Shown: positions 1-7,036, numbered from the stretch's first letter. The stretch is DNA of 8,038 nucleotides from an uncultured Clostridia bacterium (GCA_937895645.1 CALBKQ010000057.1:1-8038), one strand, 5' to 3'. Translations and numbers: made by a program. Notes: generated by a model from the letters alone, not told the origin.

Positions 1-27
1 ATTCTACATCAAGAGGGCTCTTTTTTC
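1..27. terminator. Right arm of a terminator cut by the window edge (probable)
   Basis: AAGAGGGCTC followed directly by six T (11-26) looks like the second arm and T-tract of a Rho-independent terminator. The matching arm (GAGCCCTCTT) would lie left of the window. On the minus strand the same bases give an A-run followed by GAGCCCTCTT, so it could be a bidirectional terminator ending the exporter gene. Only one arm is visible, so this is inference. Confidence 0.35.
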
Positions 28-76
28 TATTGTCCATTTTTTATGGACTTGTTCATTTTGGCTTGTGGGGCTTTCT

Positions 77-3000
77 TTATTCTTCTGTTGTAGTTGCCTC
101 TTCTGTTTTTTCTATTGGCATTTCGGGAACTGTTTCAAGTTCTTTTTGTTTCTTATTCTTTTTATCTTTTGTTACGAATCTGTCACAAGTTGCGATAAGG
201 CCAGGAAGAACGAACAAGATAAGAAGTATTGCAGAAAGTGCACCGATTGAAATAATACGGCAAATCTGTGCGATTGTAGGGTCAACAGGGCTAAAGCCGA
301 TTGCACCTGTTACAATTACCATAATAAGACCGGATGTAAGAATTGTATGGATTGAGCCATTGTAAGCGCTTAAAAGTGAACCTTGAATATCCATTGTCTT
401 ACGGTTTTCACGGTAATAGTTTGTAAAGAGAATACCATAGTCAATTGTAGCACCCATCAAAATACACTGAACAATAAGAAGTGCCAAGTAATAGATACTG
501 TAACCTGCAAGACCGTTTACAGTCATTGTTACATAAACACCGCATTGAACAAGCAACACAAGTGCGGTCGGAATAAGTAATGAACGGAATGTGAAAAGAA
601 CAACTATAAAAATTGCAACTGCTGTAAGAAGTGTGATTGTAAGAAGTTCTTTATCAAAACTCTGTTCCATTTCATAGCTCATTGGTGTATTACCGATTAA
701 ATAAACTTTATTCTGGAGATTATTTTCAAAAACATCGGTAATATTTGCCATAAACTTGCTTGTTTCTTCTGACTCGGTAGGAAGTGATGTTTCAACCATC
801 ATAAGCGAATAGTTTTTACCTAAAAGTTGATTGATACCATCATCAAGTTGAGTTTTCATACCTCTGATATCACTCTTCATACTTTCATCAAGAAGTGAAG
901 AAAATCTTGGGTCGTTCAACATATCTTCTGACACATAACGGAACATTTCTTCAATAGTAAGTTTCCATTCAGGATTACTGTTTTTAAGTCCTGAATTATA
1001 AAGATAAAGCATTTCAACTGTACTTGCGTTAAGTTCATCTGAAAGGCCTCCAAGAAGGTTTGCCATTTCATTTGCAGTATATGATTTACCTGAAACTACT
1101 GCGTTGATAATTGCTTTTGCACTCTTTAGTTTACTTGCTGTATCTGCATCAAAGAAACTTGCATAAGCTTTATTGTTAAGCACACTGCTATCTACAAATT
1201 TTACAAAGTTCTGCACAGATACTTTCCAATTACTTGTATCACCATATTTACAGGTATGTAAAAGATAAAGTTGTTTAATCTGTGTACTATCAAAACCTAC
1301 AATATCTGCCATTTGTGATGGTGTAAAGGATTTGCCAGAAACTGTAGCATTTATAATTTTCTTACCTGTTTCAATTTGTGAAAGTTGGTCTGGTTCCATC
1401 AAATCGCCAAATGTTGCTTTATTTTCATCAACAAAATCGATAAGTTCTTTAACCGACATTTTGTGAGTACACTCAACAATACTCCAGGCAACATAGTCTG
1501 CAATAACATCGTCATAAACCACATTGCCATCTGTCTTTACATATTCATAATGGTAAGCGTAGAGTAAAAGTACATCTTCTTTTGCTACGCCCATAACCTG
1601 TGCCATTTCATCAGGTCCGATTTTTTGAACAATAGCGTCTTTATTTGTAAGTGTTTCAAGCTGACCTAACTGTGCTTTTGTTTCTTCGTCAAACATACTT
1701 GCATACTGTTCATTTGTTGCAACATCGTTCACTACAAAACTTGCAAACTCTGGCATTGTTAAAGTACCATAATTTGCCCCACCCTTTTCGCTGTAATAAA
1801 GCACGAAAACTTGTTTAAGGTCATCAGCCGGCATACCGAATGTTGTTGCAAGTTCGTCGGCACTTTTTGGTGTTGTAAGTTCTTTTGCGTCTGAGAATAC
1901 TTTAATACTGTTAATGCTTGATTGCATATCAGAACTTATAAATCCTGCAAACATTGGATTTGTTACAACTTCTTTTGAAATAAAGTTCATAACTTCTGAC
2001 GCAGTCATTGGTAAAAGTTCGCCACCATAATAACTGTAATAAATCACATCAAGAAGTGACGAGTCAATACTCATAGGAATACCCATACCATCAATCATAT
2101 CAACCATACCCTGAGAAGTAAACTCACGACCAAGGGTTGTTGAATAACTCATAACGCTCTTTACGTTTTCGTCTTTTTCAAGCTTTGTTGCAAGTTCTGA
2201 CATTTTTTGCTCGTCTTCATTATTATAAAGAACAACGATTGGATTTGATGGTGTGAATATATCAGCAATCGGGTCTTCAGGTGAGAGTGTATAAACTGTT
2301 TTTGAAAGATTTTGTGCAAAGAATGAAACTATAAACAAGACTACAAAGAATATTGCAATTGGTTTTCTTGCTTTATACTGAAAGCGAGAGAGGAGTCCCA
2401 TTGGAATATGTAATTCTTTCTTTTCAGTATCCTCAATTTTTTCGTCAAAGATAAGAATAAGTGCAGGAAGTACTGTAAGTACGCAAATCATACTAAAGAA
2501 TACGCCCTTTGCAAGTACAATACCTAAATCCATACCAATCTTAAAACTCATAAACACGAGCATTGAAAGACCGATAATAGTTGTCATACCACTACTCATA
2601 ACTGATGAGAATGCACCTTGCCATGCAACCTTCATTGCTTCTTCATTATCGTCATGGTTTGCTTTTTCCTGGCGGTAACGATTCATCAAAATAATTGAGT
2701 AGTCCATTGAAAGAACAAGTTGAAGAATTGCAGCAATTGACATTGTAATCTGTGAAACGCTGCCAAGCACAATGTTTGTACCCATATTCATTACAACAGC
2801 AAGTCCGATTGCTATAAGGAAAAGTATAGGTTCAAACCATGAACCACTCATAATAAAGAGGATTGCAAGAAGAAGTGCCAATGCAACACCGATAATAACC
2901 CAAGGAAGTTCCATTGTACTTGTATTATCGTTCATAAGTTCCATATTGTAAGCAGAGAACGCTTTTTCTATAGTATCTTCAATAGCTAATTCTTCAGGTG

Positions 3001-3370
3001 AACCATATGTAAATGAAGTATTTACTACAAACTTTGTATAACCATCTTTATTATAGTCTTCACTACCTGCAACATAAGATACGCTGTCAACATTCGGGAT
3101 GTTTTCAAGATAATCTTTAACAGCCACAATCTGTTCTTCGTTCAAATCTTTGAACATTACACGGATTGTCTGTGTTGTGGTCATATTATCAAAGTTTTCA
3201 GCCATTATATCAATACCCTGAGCCATTGACGAATCATCAGGAAGATATTTTGTCATATCTGTATTGATTTCAACTTTTGGAATAAGTAAACCACAAAGCA
3301 CTGCAATTATAAGCATAAATACAAGAAAAAACTTATGCCCATTTACAATAAGTCCTGCTACTTTTTTCAA
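77..3370 (-). CDS. MMPL/RND-superfamily transporter with a repeat-expanded extracytoplasmic loop
   Basis: This is a large inner-membrane exporter of 1097 residues, longer than the usual 700-1000 of the MMPL family. The topology by eye is two halves of six membrane segments: about 12-31, 155-176, 179-199, 207-230, 253-276, 280-308, then 336-353, 908-929, 931-950, 958-980, 1007-1027 and 1038-1060. Asp-Tyr pairs sit in segment 4 (D223-Y224, SMDYSI) and segment 10 (D977-Y978, TIDYGI). These match the paired Asp-Tyr proton-relay residues known from MmpL3, so proton-driven export is likely. The first outer loop spans about 32-154; the second, about 354-907, contains five diverged tandem repeats. 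A charged Lys/Glu-rich tail follows residue 1065. I start at TTG 3370 because GAGGTG lies seven bases upstream; the frame stays open to another TTG at 3385 that lacks a ribosome binding site. The substrate is unknown; lipids, glycolipids or peptides are family possibilities. Confidence 0.93.
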   Translation of the reverse strand: MKKVAGLIVNGHKFFLVFMLIIAVLCGLLIPKVEINTDMTKYLPDDSSMAQGIDIMAENFDNMTTTQTIRVMFKDLNEEQIVAVKDYLENIPNVDSVSYVAGSEDYNKDGYTKFVVNTSFTYGSPEELAIEDTIEKAFSAYNMELMNDNTSTMELPWVIIGVALALLLAILFIMSGSWFEPILFLIAIGLAVVMNMGTNIVLGSVSQITMSIAAILQLVLSMDYSIILMNRYRQEKANHDDNEEAMKVAWQGAFSSVMSSGMTTIIGLSMLVFMSFKIGMDLGIVLAKGVFFSMICVLTVLPALILIFDEKIEDTEKKELHIPMGLLSRFQYKARKPIAIFFVVLFIVSFFAQNLSKTVYTLSPEDPIADIFTPSNPIVVLYNNEDEQKMSELATKLEKDENVKSVMSYSTTLGREFTSQGMVDMIDGMGIPMSIDSSLLDVIYYSYYGGELLPMTASEVMNFISKEVVTNPMFAGFISSDMQSSINSIKVFSDAKELTTPKSADELATTFGMPADDLKQVFVLYYSEKGGANYGTLTMPEFASFVVNDVATNEQYASMFDEETKAQLGQLETLTNKDAIVQKIGPDEMAQVMGVAKEDVLLLYAYHYEYVKTDGNVVYDDVIADYVAWSIVECTHKMSVKELIDFVDENKATFGDLMEPDQLSQIETGKKIINATVSGKSFTPSQMADIVGFDSTQIKQLYLLHTCKYGDTSNWKVSVQNFVKFVDSSVLNNKAYASFFDADTASKLKSAKAIINAVVSGKSYTANEMANLLGGLSDELNASTVEMLYLYNSGLKNSNPEWKLTIEEMFRYVSEDMLNDPRFSSLLDESMKSDIRGMKTQLDDGINQLLGKNYSLMMVETSLPTESEETSKFMANITDVFENNLQNKVYLIGNTPMSYEMEQSFDKELLTITLLTAVAIFIVVLFTFRSLLIPTALVLLVQCGVYVTMTVNGLAGYSIYYLALLIVQCILMGATIDYGILFTNYYRENRKTMDIQGSLLSAYNGSIHTILTSGLIMVIVTGAIGFSPVDPTIAQICRIISIGALSAILLILFVLPGLIATCDRFVTKDKKNKKQKELETVPEMPIEKTEEATTTEE
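818..2116 (-). repeat. Five diverged tandem protein repeats in the exporter's second outer loop
   Basis: Residues about 419-851 of the exporter repeat a unit of about 82-98 residues: 419-502, 503-585, 586-683, 684-765 and 766-851. Each starts with a motif like (D/N/Q)EMAxxxG, then 8-14 residues, then LYxY. Each continues with (L/M)(T/S)xxEFxxFV, about ten residues, then YAS(F/M)FD and an amphipathic stretch. Units 3 and 4 are closest: IINA(T/V)VSGKS(F/Y)T recurs exactly 82 residues apart. Unit 3 has an insertion of about 15 residues after LYAYHY. At the DNA level the copies have drifted, so the duplication is old and maintained as protein. Heptad-like hydrophobics suggest a helical fold. Confidence 0.7.
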
Positions 3371-3377
3371 TTTATAA

Positions 3378-3383
3378 CACCTC
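3378..3383 (-). promoter_or_regulatory. Ribosome binding site deciding the TTG start of the exporter
   Basis: GAGGTG lies seven bases (TTATAAA) upstream of TTG at 3370-3368. The alternative in-frame TTG at 3385 has only A-rich sequence without a Shine-Dalgarno match in front of it, and the GAGGTG would then fall inside the gene. Confidence 0.75.
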
Positions 3384-3411
3384 AATCATATAGGATTTTT
3401 CGCCAAACTAT

Positions 3412-3440
3412 ATTATAGCACAAATATTATCGAATTGAAA
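3412..3440 (-). promoter_or_regulatory. Extended -10 promoter for the exporter gene
   Basis: TGCTATAAT (3420-3412) is a perfect sigma-A -10 box with the extended TGn element. The -35 position 17 bases upstream (3440-3435, TTTCAA) is weak, as is usual for extended -10 promoters, and lies inside the end of the dehydrogenase gene. Transcription would start near 3405, about 35 bases before the TTG start. The exporter can therefore be transcribed independently of the two upstream genes. Confidence 0.6.
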
Positions 3441-4551
3441 GATACATTTTTTTAATATCTTCATAAGATAATTTTATCATATTCTTTTCTAATAATGGTG
3501 TCATACTCATTTCTGTAAGTTTTTCAATTTCCGCGTCAGTTTTAACACCTATTTCTGTAAGAGTACAAGCCATACCCATCTTCTTTTTAAGGTCTGTAAT
3601 TGCATCAGCCATCTGGTGTGCATCACAAAATCCACAATTCTGGGCAAATTTATTAAGTCTACCATTTTCTGCATCTGCGTTAAAGTGGCAGAAATAATCA
3701 AGAGTCATAGCGCAAGCCTCGCCGTGTGGCACACCATAGAGGTTGGTAAGAGGGAATGAGCAAGCGTGACTACCTGCTGTACGAGGATTTGAGAATGCTA
3801 CGCCTGCAATGATTGACGCCTCTGCCATTTTTTCACGGGCTTCTAAGTTGTCAGGCTCTGAATACGCTTTATATAACCATTCAAATACTAGTTTTGTTGC
3901 AGTAACCGAACAACTTTCACAAATTGGTTGGTGAAGGATTGTCCATACACTTTCAAGTGCATGGGCTAAAACATCAAGACCTGTTGAAGCAGTAACTTTT
4001 GGTGGTACACTAAGTGTAAGACGAGGGTCAACGATTGCTGCTTTTGGGTACATAAGCGGGTCATTCATTGGTGCTTTAACACCTTTTTGTAAATCAGTAA
4101 GCACTGAAATATTTGTGATTTCACTACCTGTACCGCTTGTTGTTGCAACTGCAAACATTGGTATTACTTCGTCTTTGCTAATTGGTTTGCCACCTGTATG
4201 ATAACTTTCGATTTTATCTGTACCTTTTGCGATTGCACAAGCTGCTTTACAACAGTCCATTGGTGAACCGCCACCAAGGGCAACTGCAAAATCTGCATTA
4301 TTTTCTCTTAAAACTTTTACACAATCATTTACATTATCAGTTGTAGGATTTGGTCTTATGTCGTTAAAAATTGCAACCAAAGTGCCATTTGAGTTTTTTA
4401 CTATTTCATCTGCAACACCATTCTTTTTAAGGGTATTTGAACAAACAAGCACTCCCCTTTTATAACCGAACTCCTTTATAATTTCAGGTAACTCATTAAT
4501 TTTATCTGTACCAAAATAAATTTTTGTAGGCAAACTGAAATTCCAACTCAT
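3427..4551 (-). CDS. Iron-containing (group III) alcohol dehydrogenase
   Basis: This is a cytoplasmic NAD(P)-dependent alcohol/aldehyde oxidoreductase of 374 residues, the usual length for the Fe-ADH family. The N-terminal half carries the nucleotide-binding GGGSPMD (93-99) and TTSGTGSE (137-144). The C-terminal helical half carries the metal ligands expected by alignment to FucO: D193 and H197 (GLDVLAHALE), H262, and H276 (GVPHGEA). The position of the extra conserved His of FucO (His267) is F266 here, pointing to a different subfamily. Thirteen cysteines, including CC at 100-101, fit an anaerobic host. ATG 4551 overlaps the stop of the radical SAM gene (ATGA), with AAGGAAGG eight bases upstream, so the two genes are probably translationally coupled. 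The substrate cannot be read from sequence; fermentative aldehyde reduction, or a phosphonate-type substrate as in related branches, are possible. Confidence 0.93.
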   Translation of the reverse strand: MSWNFSLPTKIYFGTDKINELPEIIKEFGYKRGVLVCSNTLKKNGVADEIVKNSNGTLVAIFNDIRPNPTTDNVNDCVKVLRENNADFAVALGGGSPMDCCKAACAIAKGTDKIESYHTGGKPISKDEVIPMFAVATTSGTGSEITNISVLTDLQKGVKAPMNDPLMYPKAAIVDPRLTLSVPPKVTASTGLDVLAHALESVWTILHQPICESCSVTATKLVFEWLYKAYSEPDNLEAREKMAEASIIAGVAFSNPRTAGSHACSFPLTNLYGVPHGEACAMTLDYFCHFNADAENGRLNKFAQNCGFCDAHQMADAITDLKKKMGMACTLTEIGVKTDAEIEKLTEMSMTPLLEKNMIKLSYEDIKKMYLSIR

Positions 4552-5453
4552 AATGCATACCTTCCTTGCATAATATCTCTTTTTTCTAATTCATTATTGA
4601 TTGTATTAAGCACCTTTTTCTTATCGGCGCTCCATTTGGGCTCAACAAGAAGTGATTTTGGTGCATCCCCTGTGATTCTATGAATCACAATGTGTTTAGG
4701 TATTTTTTCAATGCAACTGAAAAGAATATCTATATACTTTTCAAGCGACAACACTTCAACTTTTCCTTGTTTATAATCTTCATACAAATCTGTATCTTTA
4801 AGAATGTGCAGAAGTTGAAGTTTTACACCATCAGTACCACATTTTATTACAAAATCTATAGTGTTAAGTATATCTTCTTTAGTTTCATTAGGTAGCCCTA
4901 TAATAATATGGGTTATTACGGTTATTCCTCTGTTCTTGAGTTCTTTAACTGCGTTTTCATAAACAAAATTTTCATAGCCTCGTCTTATATACTGTGCCGA
5001 TTTCTCATTTGATGTTTGTAATCCTAATTCAATCCACACAGGTTTGATTTTATTAAGACTTTCAAGCATTTCAAGAACTTCAGATGGCAGACAATCAGGA
5101 CGTGTTCCGACTGAAAGTGCTACAATATCTTGTCGCTGTATTGCGGTTGTAAACTGTTTTTTGAGATAATCTGTATCGCCATAAGTATTTGTAAAGCTTT
5201 GAAAATAAGCTATAAATTTTTCTGTTTTTGTTTTAGATTTTACACGACTTTTTGCATTTTCAATTTGCGCGTTTATGTCTGTTCCTATCTCTGCAAAATG
5301 AGACGAGCCGTTATGACAGAAGATACAGCCTCGCGTTTCCAAGGTGCCATCACGATTAGGGCAGGTACAACCAATATCGAGAGCAAGTTTATAAACTTTG
5401 TCCCCAAAAGTTTCTTTCAAATATTCATTCAAAGAATAGTATCTGCCAGTCAT
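4548..5453 (-). CDS. Radical SAM protein of the YhcC/YtqA type (TIGR01212-like)
   Basis: This 301-residue enzyme has a 4Fe-4S/S-adenosylmethionine core. The cluster motif is C31-x11-C43-x2-C46 within CPNRDG...GCIFC, with an additional Cys at 29 (GCTC) where relatives such as E. coli YhcC, as I recall, have Phe. Other family marks are the N-terminal YYSLNEYLKETFG, FQSFTNTY (84-91), VGTRPDCL (115-122), ELGLQT (142-147), a Gly-rich THIIIGLPNET (181-191) and a C-terminal HRITGDAP (258-265). Length and motif order match the whole family, so the gene is intact. The family is widespread in bacteria and related to the Elp3/MiaB-like radical SAM proteins, but its reaction is not established as far as I know. 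ATG 5453 has AAGGTG five bases upstream. It is the first gene of a unit with the dehydrogenase, which it overlaps by four bases. Confidence 0.92.
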   Translation of the reverse strand: MTGRYYSLNEYLKETFGDKVYKLALDIGCTCPNRDGTLETRGCIFCHNGSSHFAEIGTDINAQIENAKSRVKSKTKTEKFIAYFQSFTNTYGDTDYLKKQFTTAIQRQDIVALSVGTRPDCLPSEVLEMLESLNKIKPVWIELGLQTSNEKSAQYIRRGYENFVYENAVKELKNRGITVITHIIIGLPNETKEDILNTIDFVIKCGTDGVKLQLLHILKDTDLYEDYKQGKVEVLSLEKYIDILFSCIEKIPKHIVIHRITGDAPKSLLVEPKWSADKKKVLNTINNELEKRDIMQGRYAL

Positions 5454-5499
5454 TTAATCACCTTTTTTATTTTACATTAAACTACCATAAAATGCAACA

Positions 5500-5529
5500 A
5501 ATATAACCAATATATATAGTATTTAACAA
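5500..5529 (-). promoter_or_regulatory. Possible promoter for the radical SAM-dehydrogenase unit
   Basis: TTGTTA (5529-5524) and TATATT (5505-5500) are separated by 18 bases, about 45 bases upstream of the ATG. Both boxes are imperfect and the region is AT-rich, so chance matches are easy. It is the best candidate I can find for this strand. Confidence 0.35.
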
Positions 5530-5549
5530 CTTAAAATTTTAATATTTTC

Positions 5550-5578
5550 TTGACAATTATTAAGATTTTCTTTATCAT
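5550..5578 (+). promoter_or_regulatory. Sigma-A promoter of the PlsC-like acyltransferase gene
   Basis: A consensus -35 TTGACA (5550-5555), a 17-base spacer and TATCAT (5573-5578, one mismatch to TATAAT) give a strong housekeeping promoter. Transcription would begin near 5585, leaving a leader of about 40 bases before ATG 5626. An inverted repeat (5553-5584) overlaps both boxes. Confidence 0.75.
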
Positions 5579-5584
5579 AATTGT
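5553..5584. repeat. 8-bp inverted repeat over the promoter, operator-like
   Basis: ACAATTAT (5553-5560) and ATAATTGT (5577-5584) are perfect inverted copies separated by 16 bases. The left arm overlaps the -35 box and the right arm covers the -10 end and start site, a placement typical for a repressor. No known operator consensus is recognised. AT-rich composition makes chance occurrence plausible. Confidence 0.35.
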
Positions 5585-5625
5585 GTATTTGTATTTTTTG
5601 GTACACCCCTAAAGGATGTGAAAAA

Positions 5626-6819
5626 ATGACATTAAAAACCAAGTTCAAAACATTTATAAATAAATCAAGCGTTAATGTGGTAAGATTTTTCGGTTTCTGG
5701 ATTGTTCTTTTGATTGCACATGCTAAAGTTAAAAGATATGTGCCACAAAATAAGAACTTTATTGTTATTGCTAACCACTCTGATGCACTTGACCCTATTT
5801 ACATTTTGTGTTCTTTAAGAAAATATATAAGATATGTTATGGGTGACCACGTTATTTTTAACCCAGTTGTTAAGTTTTTGCTTAAAACAATGTGTGGTTG
5901 GATTGTAAAAGGACGCGATAATCACCCATCTGTGCTTATTAACGATATGATGGCAAGTGCAAAAGAAGGTGTGCCACTTGGTCTTTTTGCAGAAGGCACT
6001 ATTACACCTAATGGTGAAACAGGATTTTTCTCACCCCGCACAGGTCAACTTGTTAAAGATTTAGGCGTTGCACTTATTACTTTCCGTATTAAAGGCGGTT
6101 TTTTCCATACTCCACGCTGGGGTACAGGACTTCGTAAAGGTCCTATTTTTGCAGGTGTTGTTCACGAGTATTCACCTGAAGAACTTGAGGGCATGACCGC
6201 GGAAGAAGTTAATGCAATTATTAAGCGTGATATTTATGTTAACGCTTTTGAAGAGCAACGTAAACGTCCACGAATTTACAAAGGTAAAAATCTTGCTGAA
6301 CATATTGAGCGTATCCTTTATATTTGTCCACATTGTAATCAAGTTGGTACACTTCGTTCAAAAGGCGATTTTCTTACTTGTGATTGTGGATATAAGGTTG
6401 AGTTTGGCAGAGATGGATTTTTCCATGAATGTGAAAAAGCACTTGTGTTTGACAATGTTCTTGACTGGGATAAGTGGCAAAAAGGCATCTGGAAAGATAA
6501 AGTTCTTAATACCCCTGATGGCGAATTGATTTTTGAGGAAACAGAACAACCTGTTTACACTCTTGTTAAACGCAAAAAAGTGGAGCTTTCTGACAACGGA
6601 ATACTCCGTCTTTACAAAGACCGTTTTGAAATCGTGTTAAATGAGAGTGAAACTATCACATTTTCTATTGAAAAACTTAAACTTGTGCTTAATGTTTCAG
6701 TTGAGTCAGTAATGTTCTTCGACGGTGAACGTTTCATTTATGTAAAAAGTAAAAATCCAAGAGCAGCAGCAAAATATGTTGCAGCGTGGAGATATTTAAT
6801 AGGTAAAGATTATAAATAG
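5626..6819 (+). CDS. PlsC-type acyltransferase with zinc ribbon and extra C-terminal domain
   Basis: This 397-residue protein is probably membrane-associated. Residues about 20-210 form a PlsC/LPLAT glycerolipid acyltransferase domain, the type that moves an acyl group to the sn-2 position of lysophosphatidic acid. It has a hydrophobic segment at 19-33, the catalytic H51-x4-D56 in NHSDALDP, and FAEGT at 121-125. A zinc-ribbon-like knuckle follows (C234-x2-C237, C252-x-C254). Residues about 300-397 have alternating beta-like hydrophobics (LRLYKDRFEIVL, SVMFFDGERFIYV) and a terminal helix, suggesting a small PH/GRAM-like fold, which is inference. Ordinary PlsC enzymes are about 200-260 residues. 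I chose ATG 5626, with AAAGGA (5611-5615) upstream; the frame extends to TTG 5581, but that extension covers the likely transcription start. The gene is monocistronic, between its own promoter and terminator. Lipid substrate unknown. Confidence 0.9.
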   Translation: MTLKTKFKTFINKSSVNVVRFFGFWIVLLIAHAKVKRYVPQNKNFIVIANHSDALDPIYILCSLRKYIRYVMGDHVIFNPVVKFLLKTMCGWIVKGRDNHPSVLINDMMASAKEGVPLGLFAEGTITPNGETGFFSPRTGQLVKDLGVALITFRIKGGFFHTPRWGTGLRKGPIFAGVVHEYSPEELEGMTAEEVNAIIKRDIYVNAFEEQRKRPRIYKGKNLAEHIERILYICPHCNQVGTLRSKGDFLTCDCGYKVEFGRDGFFHECEKALVFDNVLDWDKWQKGIWKDKVLNTPDGELIFEETEQPVYTLVKRKKVELSDNGILRLYKDRFEIVLNESETITFSIEKLKLVLNVSVESVMFFDGERFIYVKSKNPRAAAKYVAAWRYLIGKDYK

Positions 6820-6826
6820 ACAAGAG

Positions 6827-6858
6827 AAAGAGGCATCAGAAACTGATGCCTCTTTTTA
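6827..6858. terminator. Strong bidirectional Rho-independent terminator
   Basis: A 13-bp perfect stem (AAAGAGGCATCAG, 6827-6839, with CTGATGCCTCTTT, 6843-6855) closes on an AAA loop and runs into five T. The A-run on the left arm gives the same structure with a T-tract on the minus strand. It sits 7 bases after the acyltransferase stop and begins immediately after the stop of the convergent Asn-rich gene, so it likely serves both. Confidence 0.92.
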
Positions 6859-6859
6859 G

Positions 6860-7024
6860 TTATTTGTTGCCCTGTTTGTTATTTTCGTTTTTCATATCAG
6901 GTCCGTTTTTCTGATTTGAAAACTGGTTATTTGTTGGAGTTTTCTTGTTATTGTTGTTCTGCGCATTATTCTTATTATTGTTCTGCGCGTTGTTTCTGTT
7001 GTTATTGTTGTTATTGTTATTCAT
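6860..7024 (-). CDS. Small Asn-rich basic protein (54 residues), unknown function
   Basis: The frame encodes 54 residues, of which 27 are Asn, with 7 Lys, 1 Arg and only 2 acidic residues, so it is basic and probably disordered. Eight Asn follow the start; NNAQNNN recurs at 11-17 and 19-25; the C-terminal half is more mixed (TPTNNQFSNQKNGPDMK). No signal peptide, membrane segment or cysteine is present. Support for a real gene: GAGGTG (7036-7031) lies six bases before ATG 7024, and the stop abuts a strong terminator. AAC and AAT codons are mixed, so this is not a simple DNA microsatellite. An in-frame ATG at 7027 is only three bases from the binding site and less likely. TATAGT (7068-7063) could be a -10 box but has no good -35. 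Short Asn/Lys-rich proteins of clostridia and bacilli are sometimes spore components; here that is only a guess. Confidence 0.7.
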   Translation of the reverse strand: MNNNNNNNNRNNAQNNNKNNAQNNNNKKTPTNNQFSNQKNGPDMKNENNKQGNK

Positions 7025-7036
7025 CATTATCACCTC

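Noticed and set aside
32..48. Hairpin GTCCAT-TTTTT-ATGGAC after the exporter gene
   Set aside because: Only six pairs, AT-closing, and no T-tract after it on either strand, so I do not call it a terminator.
30..365. Plus-strand open frames opposite the exporter, dehydrogenase and radical SAM genes
   Set aside because: They are antisense shadows: no ribosome binding sites, Cys/Phe/Ile-rich unnatural compositions, and they lie over minus-strand genes with clear family motifs.
3023..3058. EF-hand-like DYNKDGYT in the first outer loop of the exporter (residues 105-112)
   Set aside because: The DxNxDG pattern fits the start of a calcium loop, but position 12 is Val instead of Glu and no paired hand is present. 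It is more likely a beta-hairpin turn of the porter domain.
6212..6549. Alternative frames inside the acyltransferase gene on both strands
   Set aside because: They overlap the zinc-ribbon part of a well-supported gene and show no motif or start signal.
6940..7024. GTT/ATT-like low-complexity DNA as a microsatellite or CRISPR-like repeat
   Set aside because: The pattern follows codons (mixed AAC and AAT for Asn with Arg, Ala, Gln and Lys interspersed) and there are no equal-length repeats with spacers. It is explained by the Asn-rich gene.
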